The translations under genes were made by a program, and so were the position numbers. This document shows, piece after piece, positions 29,275-37,340 of a stretch of DNA of 64,000 bases; position 1 is the stretch's first letter, and the number at the start of each line of letters is the position of its first letter. The DNA comes from Nitrosomonas sp. PY1. Its GTDB lineage: Bacteria; Pseudomonadota; Gammaproteobacteria; Burkholderiales; Nitrosomonadaceae. The stretch spans positions 2,182,121 through 2,246,120 of the forward strand of contig NZ_BQXC01000001.1 of the NCBI RefSeq assembly GCF_022836435.1, given 5' to 3'. The notes under the pieces were generated by a model, which saw only the letters and a list, made by a program, of their open reading frames with translations, was not told where the DNA came from and did not search any database.

Positions 29275-29304
29275 GTCTACATAGTGTCTACATGGCGCCT
29301 ACAT
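29275..29304. promoter_or_regulatory. Three 11-bp-spaced GTCTACAT repeats (integrase arm-type sites?)
   Basis: GTCTACAT at 29275, GTCTACAT at 29286 and GCCTACAT at 29297 lie exactly 11 bp apart, 18 bp before the integrase ATG. The same motif occurs as a pair near the other end (38568-38586). Integrase or excisionase binding is inferred. Confidence 0.55.
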
Positions 29305-29321
29305 GAAAGGAGATTGAAGCA

Positions 29322-30593
29322 ATGACCACACCCCAAACGCTTCCACAAAAAATCACGAAATCCTATGTAAACAAATTGTCTACACCAGAAACTGGTCAAG
29401 CCTTTGTTCGTGATTCGGAACTAAAAGGTTTTGCGGTGCGCGTTACTTCTGCCGGCGCAAAATCATTTATTCTCGAAAAGAGAATTGATGGCAAAGTGAA
29501 ACGACTGACGCTAGGCCGCTACCCTGAATTAACTGTTGAGCAAGCCAGAAAGAAAGCGCATAAATTACTTGGCCATATTGCCATTGGCCGGAATCCTGTC
29601 GCTGAAAGAAAGCAAGAATCCTTACAAGGCACGACACTGAAACAAGCTTTCGATGATTTTGTTAAAACGCGAAAAAATCTCAAAGAACGGACGCTCTATG
29701 ATTATCGGCGAGTGATGTCTATTATTTTTACTGATTGGCAGGATAAGCCAATGATTAATATCAATAAGGATATGGTTAGCAAGCGCCATAACAAAATAGG
29801 TTCAGAGCGAGGCGAAGCCTATGCCAATCTGTCGATGCGTTTTTTACGCGCCTTGTTTAATTTTGCCATTGCGCAATACGAAGATGGCAACGGCAAATCC
29901 ATTCTGCATGAAAACCCGGTTGTCCGCCTTACCCAAACTCGCGCCTGGTATCGAGTAGATCGCCGCCAGACTGTTATTAAGCCACATGAACTCAAACCCT
30001 GGTTCCAAGCAATCATGAACTTAAAAAATGATCCGCTCAGCCAAAACCGTGAAACCATTCGGGATTATTTACTGCTAGTAATCTTTACAGGATTAAGACG
30101 AGAAGAAGCTGCCAGCATGACCTGGGATAATGTCGACCTACAATCCAAGACCCTGAAGGCAACCGATACAAAAAATCATTTGGATCACACCCTGCCCTTA
30201 TCTGATTTTCTTTACGACTTGTTACAGCAAAGAAAAAATAACGCGACCAATGAATACGTATTCCAAAGAGCCAGCGGAACCGGATATGTTTCCGAGCAGC
30301 GCAAGCAAATCGCCAAAGTCATCAAGGAATCTGGTATTTCATTCACGATTCATGATTTACGCCGTACATTCTTAACTGTAGCGGAAAGTCTCGATATCTC
30401 AGCCTATGCAGTGAAACGTTTGGCCAATCACAAAATGAGCAACGATGTTACAGCCGGGTACATTGTTGCCGATGTAGAACGGCTACGACAGCCTATGCAA
30501 AAAATTACCGACTATATTCTCAAGTGTGCTGGTTACAAACCATCAGCGACAGTAACTGATTTCCCTATAAAGAACTTACAGGGCAATACTTAA
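29322..30593 (+). CDS. int: Tyrosine recombinase / integrase
   Basis: A 423-residue P4-type integrase. The N-terminal arm-binding (DUF4102-like) domain shows RDSELKGFAVRVTSAGAKSF and RLTLGRYPELTVEQARKKA. A SAM-like core-binding domain follows (about 105-190). The catalytic domain (about 220-405) has Arg in FTGLRREEAASM, His-x-x-Arg in TIHDLRRTFL, the second His in LANHKMSND and the nucleophile in TAGYIV (about residue 379). GGAG lies before the ATG. It sits beside the left attachment repeat and reads into the element. Confidence 0.93.
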   Translation: MTTPQTLPQKITKSYVNKLSTPETGQAFVRDSELKGFAVRVTSAGAKSFILEKRIDGKVKRLTLGRYPELTVEQARKKAHKLLGHIAIGRNPVAERKQESLQGTTLKQAFDDFVKTRKNLKERTLYDYRRVMSIIFTDWQDKPMININKDMVSKRHNKIGSERGEAYANLSMRFLRALFNFAIAQYEDGNGKSILHENPVVRLTQTRAWYRVDRRQTVIKPHELKPWFQAIMNLKNDPLSQNRETIRDYLLLVIFTGLRREEAASMTWDNVDLQSKTLKATDTKNHLDHTLPLSDFLYDLLQQRKNNATNEYVFQRASGTGYVSEQRKQIAKVIKESGISFTIHDLRRTFLTVAESLDISAYAVKRLANHKMSNDVTAGYIVADVERLRQPMQKITDYILKCAGYKPSATVTDFPIKNLQGNT

Positions 30594-30622
30594 AATATAC
30601 GTCATTGACGGATTTGTTAATT

Positions 30623-30943
30623 GTGTTTACTATTGTTGAAACTGAAATTTTTGAACGGCTGTGGCCACACTACTGGACAGATCAAGTACATGATGAATTT
30701 ATAACCTTCATTACAGAGAATCCAGAAACCGGTGATGTCGTCAAAGGTTCTGGCGGCATGCGCAAAGTACGCTGGAGTCGAACAGGTTCTGGAAAATCCG
30801 GCGGTGTGCGTGTCATTTATTTTAACCGTCTGGCTAATGGCGAAATCTGGTTGGTCTTTATTTATGCAAAAAACAAACTGGACTCAATCAGCGCAAAGAC
30901 TTTAAAGGAAATAAAACATGAAATCGAAAAAACCATTGACTGA
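30623..30943 (+). CDS. RelE/HigB-type toxin
   Basis: About 106 residues of the HigB2/RelE family. I chose the GTG at 30623, giving VFTIVETEIFERLW as the family opening; a TTG six codons upstream is also open. The core GGMRKVRWSRTGSGKSGGVRVIYFNR and EIWLVFIYAKNKLDSIS are typical of this mRNA-interferase group. It overlaps the antitoxin gene by 26 bases, toxin first, the order seen in HigBA and NadS-linked systems. Confidence 0.85.
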   Translation: MFTIVETEIFERLWPHYWTDQVHDEFITFITENPETGDVVKGSGGMRKVRWSRTGSGKSGGVRVIYFNRLANGEIWLVFIYAKNKLDSISAKTLKEIKHEIEKTID

Positions 30944-31226
30944 CGTAGAACTGGAAGCATGGGAAAACAGCCGGGACTTAAGCTCTGAGTTACTTGAATC
31001 TGTGCGTCAGATGAAAGCTGGAAAAGGTCGCGTTGTCATGTCGCCGGTCATCTCTGCACGCAAAAAAACGGGACTATCTCAGGCTGAATTCGCCAAACTG
31101 CTAAACGTATCTGTGCGGACATTGCAAGAATGGGAACAAGGCCGCCGTCAACCCAGTGGAGCAGCAAAAACACTGATTACCATTGCCGAACGACACCCTG
31201 ATATTTTGAAGGAAATCGCTGCATAA
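30918..31226 (+). CDS. HTH-XRE antitoxin (HigA/NadS-like)
   Basis: A 102-residue antitoxin. The C-terminal XRE helix-turn-helix reads TGLSQAEFAKLLNVSVRTLQ followed by EWEQGRRQPSGAAKTLI. The N-terminal part (about 1-45) would hold the toxin. Its start lies inside the toxin gene, so translation is coupled. It probably represses its own promoter upstream of the toxin gene. Confidence 0.85.
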   Translation: MKSKKPLTDVELEAWENSRDLSSELLESVRQMKAGKGRVVMSPVISARKKTGLSQAEFAKLLNVSVRTLQEWEQGRRQPSGAAKTLITIAERHPDILKEIAA

Positions 31227-31258
31227 CCTTCATCTCATTGCCACCGCAAAGCGGCTTG

Positions 31259-31431
31259 CCCTTGACAGGCTGCCGCCGCCCAAGAAAATACTAACTGAGG
31301 GATTGAGGCACTGGCGTTTTTATATTCCTTCTGTTCCCACTTCAAAGTACGTCTGATTCTTCCAGACCAATCCACAAAACCTCAATCCTTCATACCAAAC
31401 CGCACTTCGGGCGGCGGCAGCCTGTCAAGGG
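31259..31431. repeat. Large nested inverted repeat (23-bp outer arms, 9-bp inner arms)
   Basis: Perfect 23-bp arms (31259-31281 and 31409-31431), GC-rich against an AT-rich background, enclose perfect 9-bp arms GGATTGAGG/CCTCAATCC (31300-31308, 31380-31388). A small hairpin GTCTG/CAGAC (31351-31367) sits at the centre. The outer stem would extend (TTGCCACC...) but for a 15-base insertion in the left arm carrying its own CCGC-AAA-GCGG hairpin. It may be a replication-origin fold, a structured RNA, or the end repeats of a lost insert. No open frame lies inside. Confidence 0.7.
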
Positions 31432-31524
31432 TGGCAAATCAAATACCAAATGCAATTTTCTCAAGTGTGGAGGCCCTTAGCCGTCAATTGAATATATTCA
31501 ATTACCACCGCAAATAAACCCGCT

Positions 31525-32196
31525 ATGTTTCTCGATGATAACCCAGATTATCAAACAGTCTGGCAATTAGCCCATATCTGGGTTGATGCCGAACCAGACG
31601 AAACCGATACCAGCGCGATTTCCCCCAAGCTTAGAGAACATATTATTCGGCTAATGCTTGCCATACGTAATAGAAAGATTTCTGCAAGAACCCGCAAACG
31701 ATCAATTTTTATTGATGATTCCATTATCTCTCTGATAGCAGATATTCCTCATTATCTAAAAACCCTGAACTGCTTATTAAAAGATGCTATTAATAAAGCC
31801 TATCTGGATTCGCTGTATGTCAAGCGTGAAGAAGTAATTGATTTGTGCATCAGATCTCATTACGACCCACCGTCTTGCTGGATGCCCAAACATCTACCTG
31901 ATGGACAAATAATTACGAAGGAAGCTAAAAATTACCGGCCAGCTAATGAAATAGAAGATAGGATTCGCTGCCAAGCAATAGCTAGTGCGTTATGGGAGCT
32001 TGATTCGACTATTCATCCGATCCATATAGTTCGATCAAAAATAATTCAGCAAATTGGCAATGGCAGAACTTATGATGATGAAACGGTCAAGGAATGGATT
32101 AAAAACGTTGATCCACAAAAGAAGCGCAAAAAAGGCGCTCCTCCAAAGGTTCAATATAAAATTGAACTGATAAAAGATCCTCAGCTTGAAGATTAA
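31525..32196 (+). CDS. Conserved-looking protein of unknown function on the element
   Basis: A 223-residue, probably cytoplasmic, protein with no signal or membrane helix. It is Asp/Glu-rich at the N-terminus and ends in a basic stretch (PQKKRKKGAPPKVQYK). The middle (EVIDLCIRSHYDPPSCW, ANEIEDRIRCQAIASALWEL) looks helical. Position between toxin-antitoxin and AlpA/replication genes suggests a role in element biology, but I recognise no family. Confidence 0.65.
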   Translation: MFLDDNPDYQTVWQLAHIWVDAEPDETDTSAISPKLREHIIRLMLAIRNRKISARTRKRSIFIDDSIISLIADIPHYLKTLNCLLKDAINKAYLDSLYVKREEVIDLCIRSHYDPPSCWMPKHLPDGQIITKEAKNYRPANEIEDRIRCQAIASALWELDSTIHPIHIVRSKIIQQIGNGRTYDDETVKEWIKNVDPQKKRKKGAPPKVQYKIELIKDPQLED

Positions 32197-32345
32197 CAGC
32201 GCAATTAATTGTTATTTGATTTTAGTCTGAAGACGCCAAGCCACATCGCCACTCACTTTAGAGATCTGCCATTCCTGAGGGAGACTTTTAATTACCCCTC
32301 AGTCAACTGACCCTTTTTTATTTCTCGGTGAGTTGCAGGATGATC

Positions 32346-32372
32346 AATTCCATTTCAATCACAAATGGAATT
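32346..32372. promoter_or_regulatory. Operator-like perfect palindrome before alpA-like gene
   Basis: AATTCCATTT (32346-32355) and AAATGGAATT (32363-32372) are perfectly complementary with a 7-base spacer. It ends four bases before the chosen ATG at 32377 and swallows the upstream ATG at 32365, which favours the downstream start. Confidence 0.6.
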
Positions 32373-32376
32373 AATC

Positions 32377-32571
32377 ATGCATGATCTTTTACTCACTACT
32401 AAACAAGCTGCACAAATCTTAGGCGTAAGCACCGCATTTCTGGAACGAGACCGCTGGGCCGGGGCGCGGGTGCCCTTCGTCAAGATAGGCTCCCGAGCAG
32501 TTCGATATCGTCATAGCGATCTGCTTGCCTATATTGAATCCTGCACACATTATTCAACTAGCCAGTACTGA
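32377..32571 (+). CDS. AlpA-like / MerR-type excisionase-family DNA-binding protein
   Basis: A 64-residue winged-helix (HTH_17-type) protein reading [20 protein letters not shown] then [19 protein letters not shown]. AlpA proteins activate integrase or act as excisionase; in satellite elements they often govern excision and early genes. I prefer the ATG at 32377 over 32365 because the palindrome overlaps the latter. It precedes the replication gene by 7 bases, so the two are probably co-transcribed. Confidence 0.78.
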   Translation: MHDLLLTTKQAAQILGVSTAFLERDRWAGARVPFVKIGSRAVRYRHSDLLAYIESCTHYSTSQY

Positions 32572-32578
32572 GATCTTT

Positions 32579-34288
32579 ATGCACTCCTCAGTACATGATA
32601 GCGGGGAACTGTCCAGCCCTGGTGAACGCATCGCCGAACGCATATTAAGCTTACTCGATGAACCCGATGCCAGTGATAAACGCTGGCGTGCGCCAATATT
32701 TCGGCAATTGCCTAAGCGATTCGCAGAGATTGTTGCCTATGACTACAAAGAAACCTATATCTTTGATGGCAGGCAATGCGCCAATCTCGGCTTGCTTAAA
32801 GCCTATGGTGAAATTACCAGAAATAATATACCAATTAATGCTACCGATGAAGATCTGAAAGATTTAGCAAAAAATATTGTTAGAGAAATGCAGCAAATCA
32901 GCCGCATTTATCCAAATCTCGAATACAAACTCTCACGGATGATTCATCGAGCACAGAAGTATGACATTAATAAAGCACTGCTTGAAGACTCAACTATTAC
33001 GGCAATCGGTATTTATACCCGCCTCACCGATGAACTATGGTGGCTACAACGATTGCGCAAGAATCATGCGCAAAAACTAGAACAAGATGCCATACGTATA
33101 GGACTGGTTCATCAGCGAGCAAGCCGGTATGTGAGCGATGAGACATTGACAAGGCGCAGAGAACAGAAAAAACGTATTCGCCGCATTCTCGATGGTTTAT
33201 TCGCCACTAATGAACTCGGCCAGTGCTTCACATTAAGCGAACTTGCCGATTTGGGCCTTGCAAATCCTCGCATTCGTCGCAGCGAATTGATGGTGCGCAT
33301 ATTCGGCTTTGAATACATTGCTAACGAGCTAGGACACATCGGCGAATTCTATACCATCACTTGCCCCTCCAGAATGCATGCCCGGCATTCGGGCACTGGA
33401 AAACAAAATTTAAAGTATGACGGCACCAATCCTAAACAAGCGCAAAAATACTTGAATCAAGTCTGGTCAAGAATTCGCGCCAAACTCAAAAGAGACAATC
33501 TTCCCGTGTATGGCTTCCGTATAGCGGAGCCGCAACATGATGGCACGCCACATTGGCATATGCTGTTATTTATGCCGCCTGAGCAAATAGAAAAAGTTAG
33601 GGAAATCATCCGGCATTATGCCCTGCAAACCAATGGGGACGAGCCCGGCGCCCAAGAGCATCGCTTCAAAGCCATTCCCATCGATAAAAGCAAAGGCACT
33701 GCGGTTGCTTATATTGCTAAGTACATTTCTAAAAACATTGATGGTCACGGTCTTGAACAAGACATCGATGGCAGTCCTATTCAAGAAGCTGCGGAGCGAG
33801 TCGAAGCATGGGCCTCAACTTGGGGTATCCGGCAATTTCAGCAAATCGGTGGCGCGCCGGTTTCAATCTGGCGCGAGCTTAGAAGGATTAGTGAAGCTCC
33901 CGAAGGTGTTCTGGATGAAGCACAACAAGCAGCCGATCAGAGAAAATGGTGGCGATTTGTTCAATTGATGGGAGGAGCTACGGCCAAACGCAAAGACAAC
34001 CCTATCAAACTCATGAAAATCGACTCAAAAGAACGAGGCAAATACGGTGATCCCATCGGCAAGAAAATCTGTGGCGTTGAAACTGAATCTGTCCAGTTAC
34101 CAACACGAATGCATCATTGGCGAGTAACAAAAATTATCAGTGAAACAAATTCGACTGAGCGGCGAAGTGCAAAGCGCCCGAGCGGGAGCGACGCGAGGAG
34201 CGACCGCGAGGCCGCATTTGCGGCGCAGCCGCCTTGGAGTTCTGTTAATAACTGTACGCAAGAAAGTAATAAACTGATAAAAAACTGA
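32579..34288 (+). CDS. P2 GpA-type rolling-circle replication initiator
   Basis: A 569-residue HUH endonuclease of the phage replication gene A family. I chose ATG 32579; an upstream TTG in frame overlaps alpA. The metal-binding HUH motif is [11 protein letters not shown] (about residue 323) and the paired tyrosines are in [12 protein letters not shown] (about 377 and 381, the Tyr-x3-Tyr spacing of P2 A protein). The C-terminal tail is Arg/Ser/Ala-rich and encoded by a strikingly GC-rich tract (about 34150-34240), ending [14 protein letters not shown]. It should nick the element's origin. Confidence 0.88.
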   Translation: MHSSVHDSGELSSPGERIAERILSLLDEPDASDKRWRAPIFRQLPKRFAEIVAYDYKETYIFDGRQCANLGLLKAYGEITRNNIPINATDEDLKDLAKNIVREMQQISRIYPNLEYKLSRMIHRAQKYDINKALLEDSTITAIGIYTRLTDELWWLQRLRKNHAQKLEQDAIRIGLVHQRASRYVSDETLTRRREQKKRIRRILDGLFATNELGQCFTLSELADLGLANPRIRRSELMVRIFGFEYIANELGHIGEFYTITCPSRMHARHSGTGKQNLKYDGTNPKQAQKYLNQVWSRIRAKLKRDNLPVYGFRIAEPQHDGTPHWHMLLFMPPEQIEKVREIIRHYALQTNGDEPGAQEHRFKAIPIDKSKGTAVAYIAKYISKNIDGHGLEQDIDGSPIQEAAERVEAWASTWGIRQFQQIGGAPVSIWRELRRISEAPEGVLDEAQQAADQRKWWRFVQLMGGATAKRKDNPIKLMKIDSKERGKYGDPIGKKICGVETESVQLPTRMHHWRVTKIISETNSTERRSAKRPSGSDARSDREAAFAAQPPWSSVNNCTQESNKLIKN

Positions 34289-34346
34289 AAAGAAGAGGGC
34301 TGCATAACTTTTGCCCCCCTCTGTAACTGCCGTCATTACAATAAAC

Positions 34347-34583
34347 TCAATGCTTCCTATCTATAGGAGGCTTAGGGTCGTTACCATAGCTGTCACTATC
34401 TCGAATAGTCCCATCTTTCCGATGGATTACAACTTCGACTTTCTCGCGCCTTGCCTGCTCACGTGCTCGATCAATTGCTTGCTTTTGTGTATCAACTACA
34501 GAGCCGACGCGTTGCGCATTTTCTTTCCTAGTAGCCCAACCATTTGTATGTGGAACAACATGGATATCACGTTTTTTACTCAT
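34347..34583 (-). CDS. DUF2188 domain protein
   Basis: A 78-residue basic protein of the DUF2188 type: HVVPHTNGWATRKENAQRV, QKQAIDRAREQARREK, VVIHRKDGTIRDSDSYGNDP. The family is small, widespread on mobile elements and chromosomes, and of unknown function. Here it is opposite to the replication gene. Confidence 0.82.
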   Translation of the reverse strand: MSKKRDIHVVPHTNGWATRKENAQRVGSVVDTQKQAIDRAREQARREKVEVVIHRKDGTIRDSDSYGNDPKPPIDRKH

Positions 34584-34655
34584 AATAAATTTCCTATATT
34601 AGTTTCTATAATGTATCAGATAACAGAAAAAAACCGCTATCCGATACATATCAGG

Positions 34656-34826
34656 CTATGCGTAGCTTGAGAGCTTCCAAGTAACTGCTTTGCCAGAATA
34701 AGGCGGCATTGTGTTGTTTTTGGCAATTGGCGCAGTTGTACTAGGTGTTCCAACAACAACCCATACGCCGCTTTCTGGACATTTCTCACCTGTACGAGCG
34801 GTAGTACCTAATGGAGCTTTTTGCAT
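34656..34826 (-). CDS. Small protein of 56 residues on the element
   Basis: A short frame starting MQKAPLGTTARTGEKCPESG, with VWVVVGTPSTTAPIAKNNTM and ending SGKAVTWKLSSYA. AGGAA sits about eight bases before the ATG. It is in the same orientation as the DUF2188 gene 72 bases downstream, so they may share a transcript. The GEKCPESGVW segment resembles a knob of a beta-rich small protein (loosely YjzC-like); that is a weak impression. Function unknown. Confidence 0.55.
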   Translation of the reverse strand: MQKAPLGTTARTGEKCPESGVWVVVGTPSTTAPIAKNNTMPPYSGKAVTWKLSSYA

Positions 34827-34972
34827 ATCACGATTCCTATTAAAAGTTTAAGAAGTAGCGCCTCTAACTAAAAGTTCGGTATAGGAGCACAAATAATATT
34901 ACCATATAAAATTCCTGTTGCAAAATAAAATAAATACGTCTACTCTGAACTTATTTATTGGAGAGTTGGTAA

Positions 34973-35293
34973 ATGGCTTCATTGCTAGGGGAAAAAATTC
35001 GTACGGAAAGAAAGCGTTTGAAACTAACGCTTGAAGAACTTGCAGAAAAAACAAACTCAAGTAAGAGCTACATCTGGGAATTAGAGAATCGCCCTACTGT
35101 AAGGCCTTCAGCAGAAAAAATTGGCAAAATTGCAGAAGTATTCGGGGTTCCTGTGGAGTATCTTTTGAATGATGAGAGGCTAAATCTGACAGAATCGGAT
35201 GTTGATCAAGTATTTTTTCGCAGAATTACTCAGCTTGATCCGGTGAAACGAGCGCAGCTAGAAAAATTCTTAAAGGCAATTGACGATGAGTGA
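34973..35293 (+). CDS. XRE-family transcriptional regulator paired with ImmA-like protease
   Basis: A 106-residue protein with an N-terminal XRE helix-turn-helix (EKIRTERKRLKLTLEELAEK, SSKSYIWELE, FGVPVEYLL) and a short acidic C-terminal dimer/degradation tail. GGAGAG precedes the ATG. The stop overlaps the next gene by eight bases, so the two are coupled. It likely represses its own operon and perhaps element genes; cleavage by the partner would relieve repression. Confidence 0.83.
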   Translation: MASLLGEKIRTERKRLKLTLEELAEKTNSSKSYIWELENRPTVRPSAEKIGKIAEVFGVPVEYLLNDERLNLTESDVDQVFFRRITQLDPVKRAQLEKFLKAIDDE

Positions 35294-36176
35294 CCCCAAG
35301 ACTCCAACTGCTTGGGGTATTCAACTATCAAAATTGTGGTTGCTGTGCGAGAAAAGCTTCCCTGTCGATGTAAAGCAAATTGCACTCGAGGTGACTAAGA
35401 CCAGATTTTCTGATCCTATCGGGATTATAAAAGGGCACAATATTTCTGGTGTTGATGGAATGTTATCTAAGCGCAAAAAGGGGGACTGGTGCATTTCATA
35501 TGATGAAACTGTCAACATTCCTGGAAGAATTAATTTTACTCTTGGACACGAGTTTGGCCATTATCTACTGCATCGTAAAAATAGAGAAAATGGTTTTCGA
35601 TGCAGCCAAGAGGAAATGCTTAATTACGAAAGTGGAGAGTCAAGGAAATTTGAATCGGAAGCAAATAAATTTGCTTCCTATTTGTTAATGCCGGCATCTG
35701 ATTTCAGAGATCAAATCAATGGGCAACTTGTCACTTTAGATTTGCTAGGGCACTGTGCTAATCGTTATGGCACTTCATTTACGGCCACAGCACTCAAATG
35801 GATTGAGCTTACCGAGCAAGCTGCGTTGTTAGCGGTAGCACGTGATGGCTTTATTTGCTGGTCTTATCCGAGTCGTCGAGCACGTCTTCTTCATGCTAAT
35901 TTGCCGCCCGGAACACCAGTACCGCAATCATCACTTGAGCGACTGAATACTGCTTTTGATGTTAACCAGAAAAATCACGGCTTTCGTGTTCGCCCTGGTG
36001 TCTGGCATCCCGAATTAGAAGCTGAAGAATTTGTAATAATTTCTGATCATTTCGACATGGCTATTTTCTTAGTGCAGTTTCCATACTCTGGAATGGTTGA
36101 GCAAATGGAAGAAAAAGAATCTGATGCATTCACATTCTTAGTCGATAGATCCGCAGGATTTAATTGGAAAAAATGA
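35286..36176 (+). CDS. ImmA/IrrE-family metallopeptidase
   Basis: A 296-residue zinc peptidase. The catalytic HEFGHYLLHRK (His-Glu-x-x-His, about residue 88) is intact, with ESEANKFASYLLMPASDF supplying the downstream Glu. I chose ATG 35286; a TTG two codons earlier is open. ImmA cleaves the ImmR-type repressor in ICEBs1; related HTH-peptidase pairs (COG2856) also behave as toxin-antitoxin or stress switches. The remainder (about 180-296) is less conserved and may sense a signal. Confidence 0.86.
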   Translation: MSDPKTPTAWGIQLSKLWLLCEKSFPVDVKQIALEVTKTRFSDPIGIIKGHNISGVDGMLSKRKKGDWCISYDETVNIPGRINFTLGHEFGHYLLHRKNRENGFRCSQEEMLNYESGESRKFESEANKFASYLLMPASDFRDQINGQLVTLDLLGHCANRYGTSFTATALKWIELTEQAALLAVARDGFICWSYPSRRARLLHANLPPGTPVPQSSLERLNTAFDVNQKNHGFRVRPGVWHPELEAEEFVIISDHFDMAIFLVQFPYSGMVEQMEEKESDAFTFLVDRSAGFNWKK

Positions 36177-36446
36177 TGTGTGCTTTTTACCTCGTACCCC
36201 CGTACTCTGGAAAGCAGTAGCCTTATGATTTTGTTACGGTAAATTTGTTCGTCAATGTCTATATAGTATTTGCATCAGTGTGAATTGATTTTAAGATTTA
36301 TTGCAACTTGCTGTTTATGTGGCGCTGCTGGGCTTTTAATTTTTAACATTGACAGCAACTCATCAACTGAATACTATAAGTAGCACATTGCTACTACTAA
36401 TTTCACAAAATTACCGCATTAAACATTGATTTTTGGAACATAGAGC

Positions 36447-37340
36447 ATGAATGAAACAAGACAAGCACTCGATTTATTTGATACAGATAGTACACTTCTT
36501 GACGCTCAATGGACTGAAAACACTAAAAATCGTTGCGATTTACATGTCGGTGATGCGCGTCTTCTTCTAAAGCATATGTCTGATGGGTATTTCAATTGCA
36601 TCGTAACTTCTCCCCCATATTGGGGACTACGGGATTATGGAGTTGAAGGACAGATAGGCGCAGAAACTACTGTGGATGAATATATTGCAGATCTAGTACT
36701 TCTGTTTCGTGAAGCTAGACGGACTTTGTCCGATGATGGCACCCTGTGGTTAAACATTGGGGACAGCTACACATCGGGGGGGCGCACTTGGCGTGACGCC
36801 GACTCAAAAAATAAAGGTCGAGCGATGGGATACAGAGCTCCTACTCCAGAAGGACTCAAACCCAAAGACTTGATTGGCATCCCTTGGAAGCTGGCTTTTG
36901 CGCTCCAAGCTGATGGCTGGTATCTCCGCACAGACATCATATGGAATAAACCTAATTGTCAGCCTGAGAGCGTAAAGGATCGTCCGACTCGCTCTCACGA
37001 ATACGTGTTTCTTTTTTCGAAATCTGAAAAATATTACTATAACTGGCAAGCAGTCATGGAACCAGCATCCAGTCTGAAACAGGAATCAAAGAATCGCCGC
37101 ACCGTTTGGAATATTACAACTGAGCCTTATCTTGGTAGTCATTTTGCGGTATATCCTCGAGCCCTCGTGCGCCTTTGTGTGATTGCAGGTTCCCGTGAAA
37201 AAGGCCGCGTCCTAGATCCATTCTTTGGTACAGGCACAACGGGGGTGGTTTGTAACGAATTGAACAGAGATTGTGTTGGGATTGAACTGAATGCTGAATA
37301 TGCAGGATTGGCACGCGAACGTCTGCTAAAAGGTTGCTGA
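36447..37340 (+). CDS. Type II DNA methyltransferase, N4-cytosine class (beta), partner of SmaI-like enzyme
   Basis: A 297-residue methyltransferase with class beta motif order: catalytic motif IV CIVTSPPYWGLRDYG near residue 55 and the SAM site DPFFGTGTTGVVCNELNRDC near 257-276. The Ser-Pro-Pro-Tyr form is usual for N4-cytosine enzymes. It is convergent with, and overlaps by 15 bases, the restriction gene. By analogy with SmaI it should protect CCCGGG, which is inferred from the partner. Its own promoter must lie in the 270-base AT-rich gap upstream. Confidence 0.85.
   Translation: MNETRQALDLFDTDSTLLDAQWTENTKNRCDLHVGDARLLLKHMSDGYFNCIVTSPPYWGLRDYGVEGQIGAETTVDEYIADLVLLFREARRTLSDDGTLWLNIGDSYTSGGRTWRDADSKNKGRAMGYRAPTPEGLKPKDLIGIPWKLAFALQADGWYLRTDIIWNKPNCQPESVKDRPTRSHEYVFLFSKSEKYYYNWQAVMEPASSLKQESKNRRTVWNITTEPYLGSHFAVYPRALVRLCVIAGSREKGRVLDPFFGTGTTGVVCNELNRDCVGIELNAEYAGLARERLLKGC

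Larger units (their letters stand above)
28966..29321. other. Intergenic region with left attachment repeat and short direct repeats
   Basis: Contains AGTACCAAATA twice (28994-29004 and 29016-29026, 22 bases apart), then the 64-bp attachment repeat and the integrase-proximal 11-bp repeats. No gene is seen. Confidence 0.7.

Noticed and set aside
31259-31431. Retron-type msr/msd RNA
   Set aside because: The nested fold is suggestive but no reverse transcriptase gene lies anywhere in the window.
34097-34336. Arg/Leu/Ala-rich reverse frames
   Set aside because: They are shadows of the GC-rich 3' end of the replication gene.
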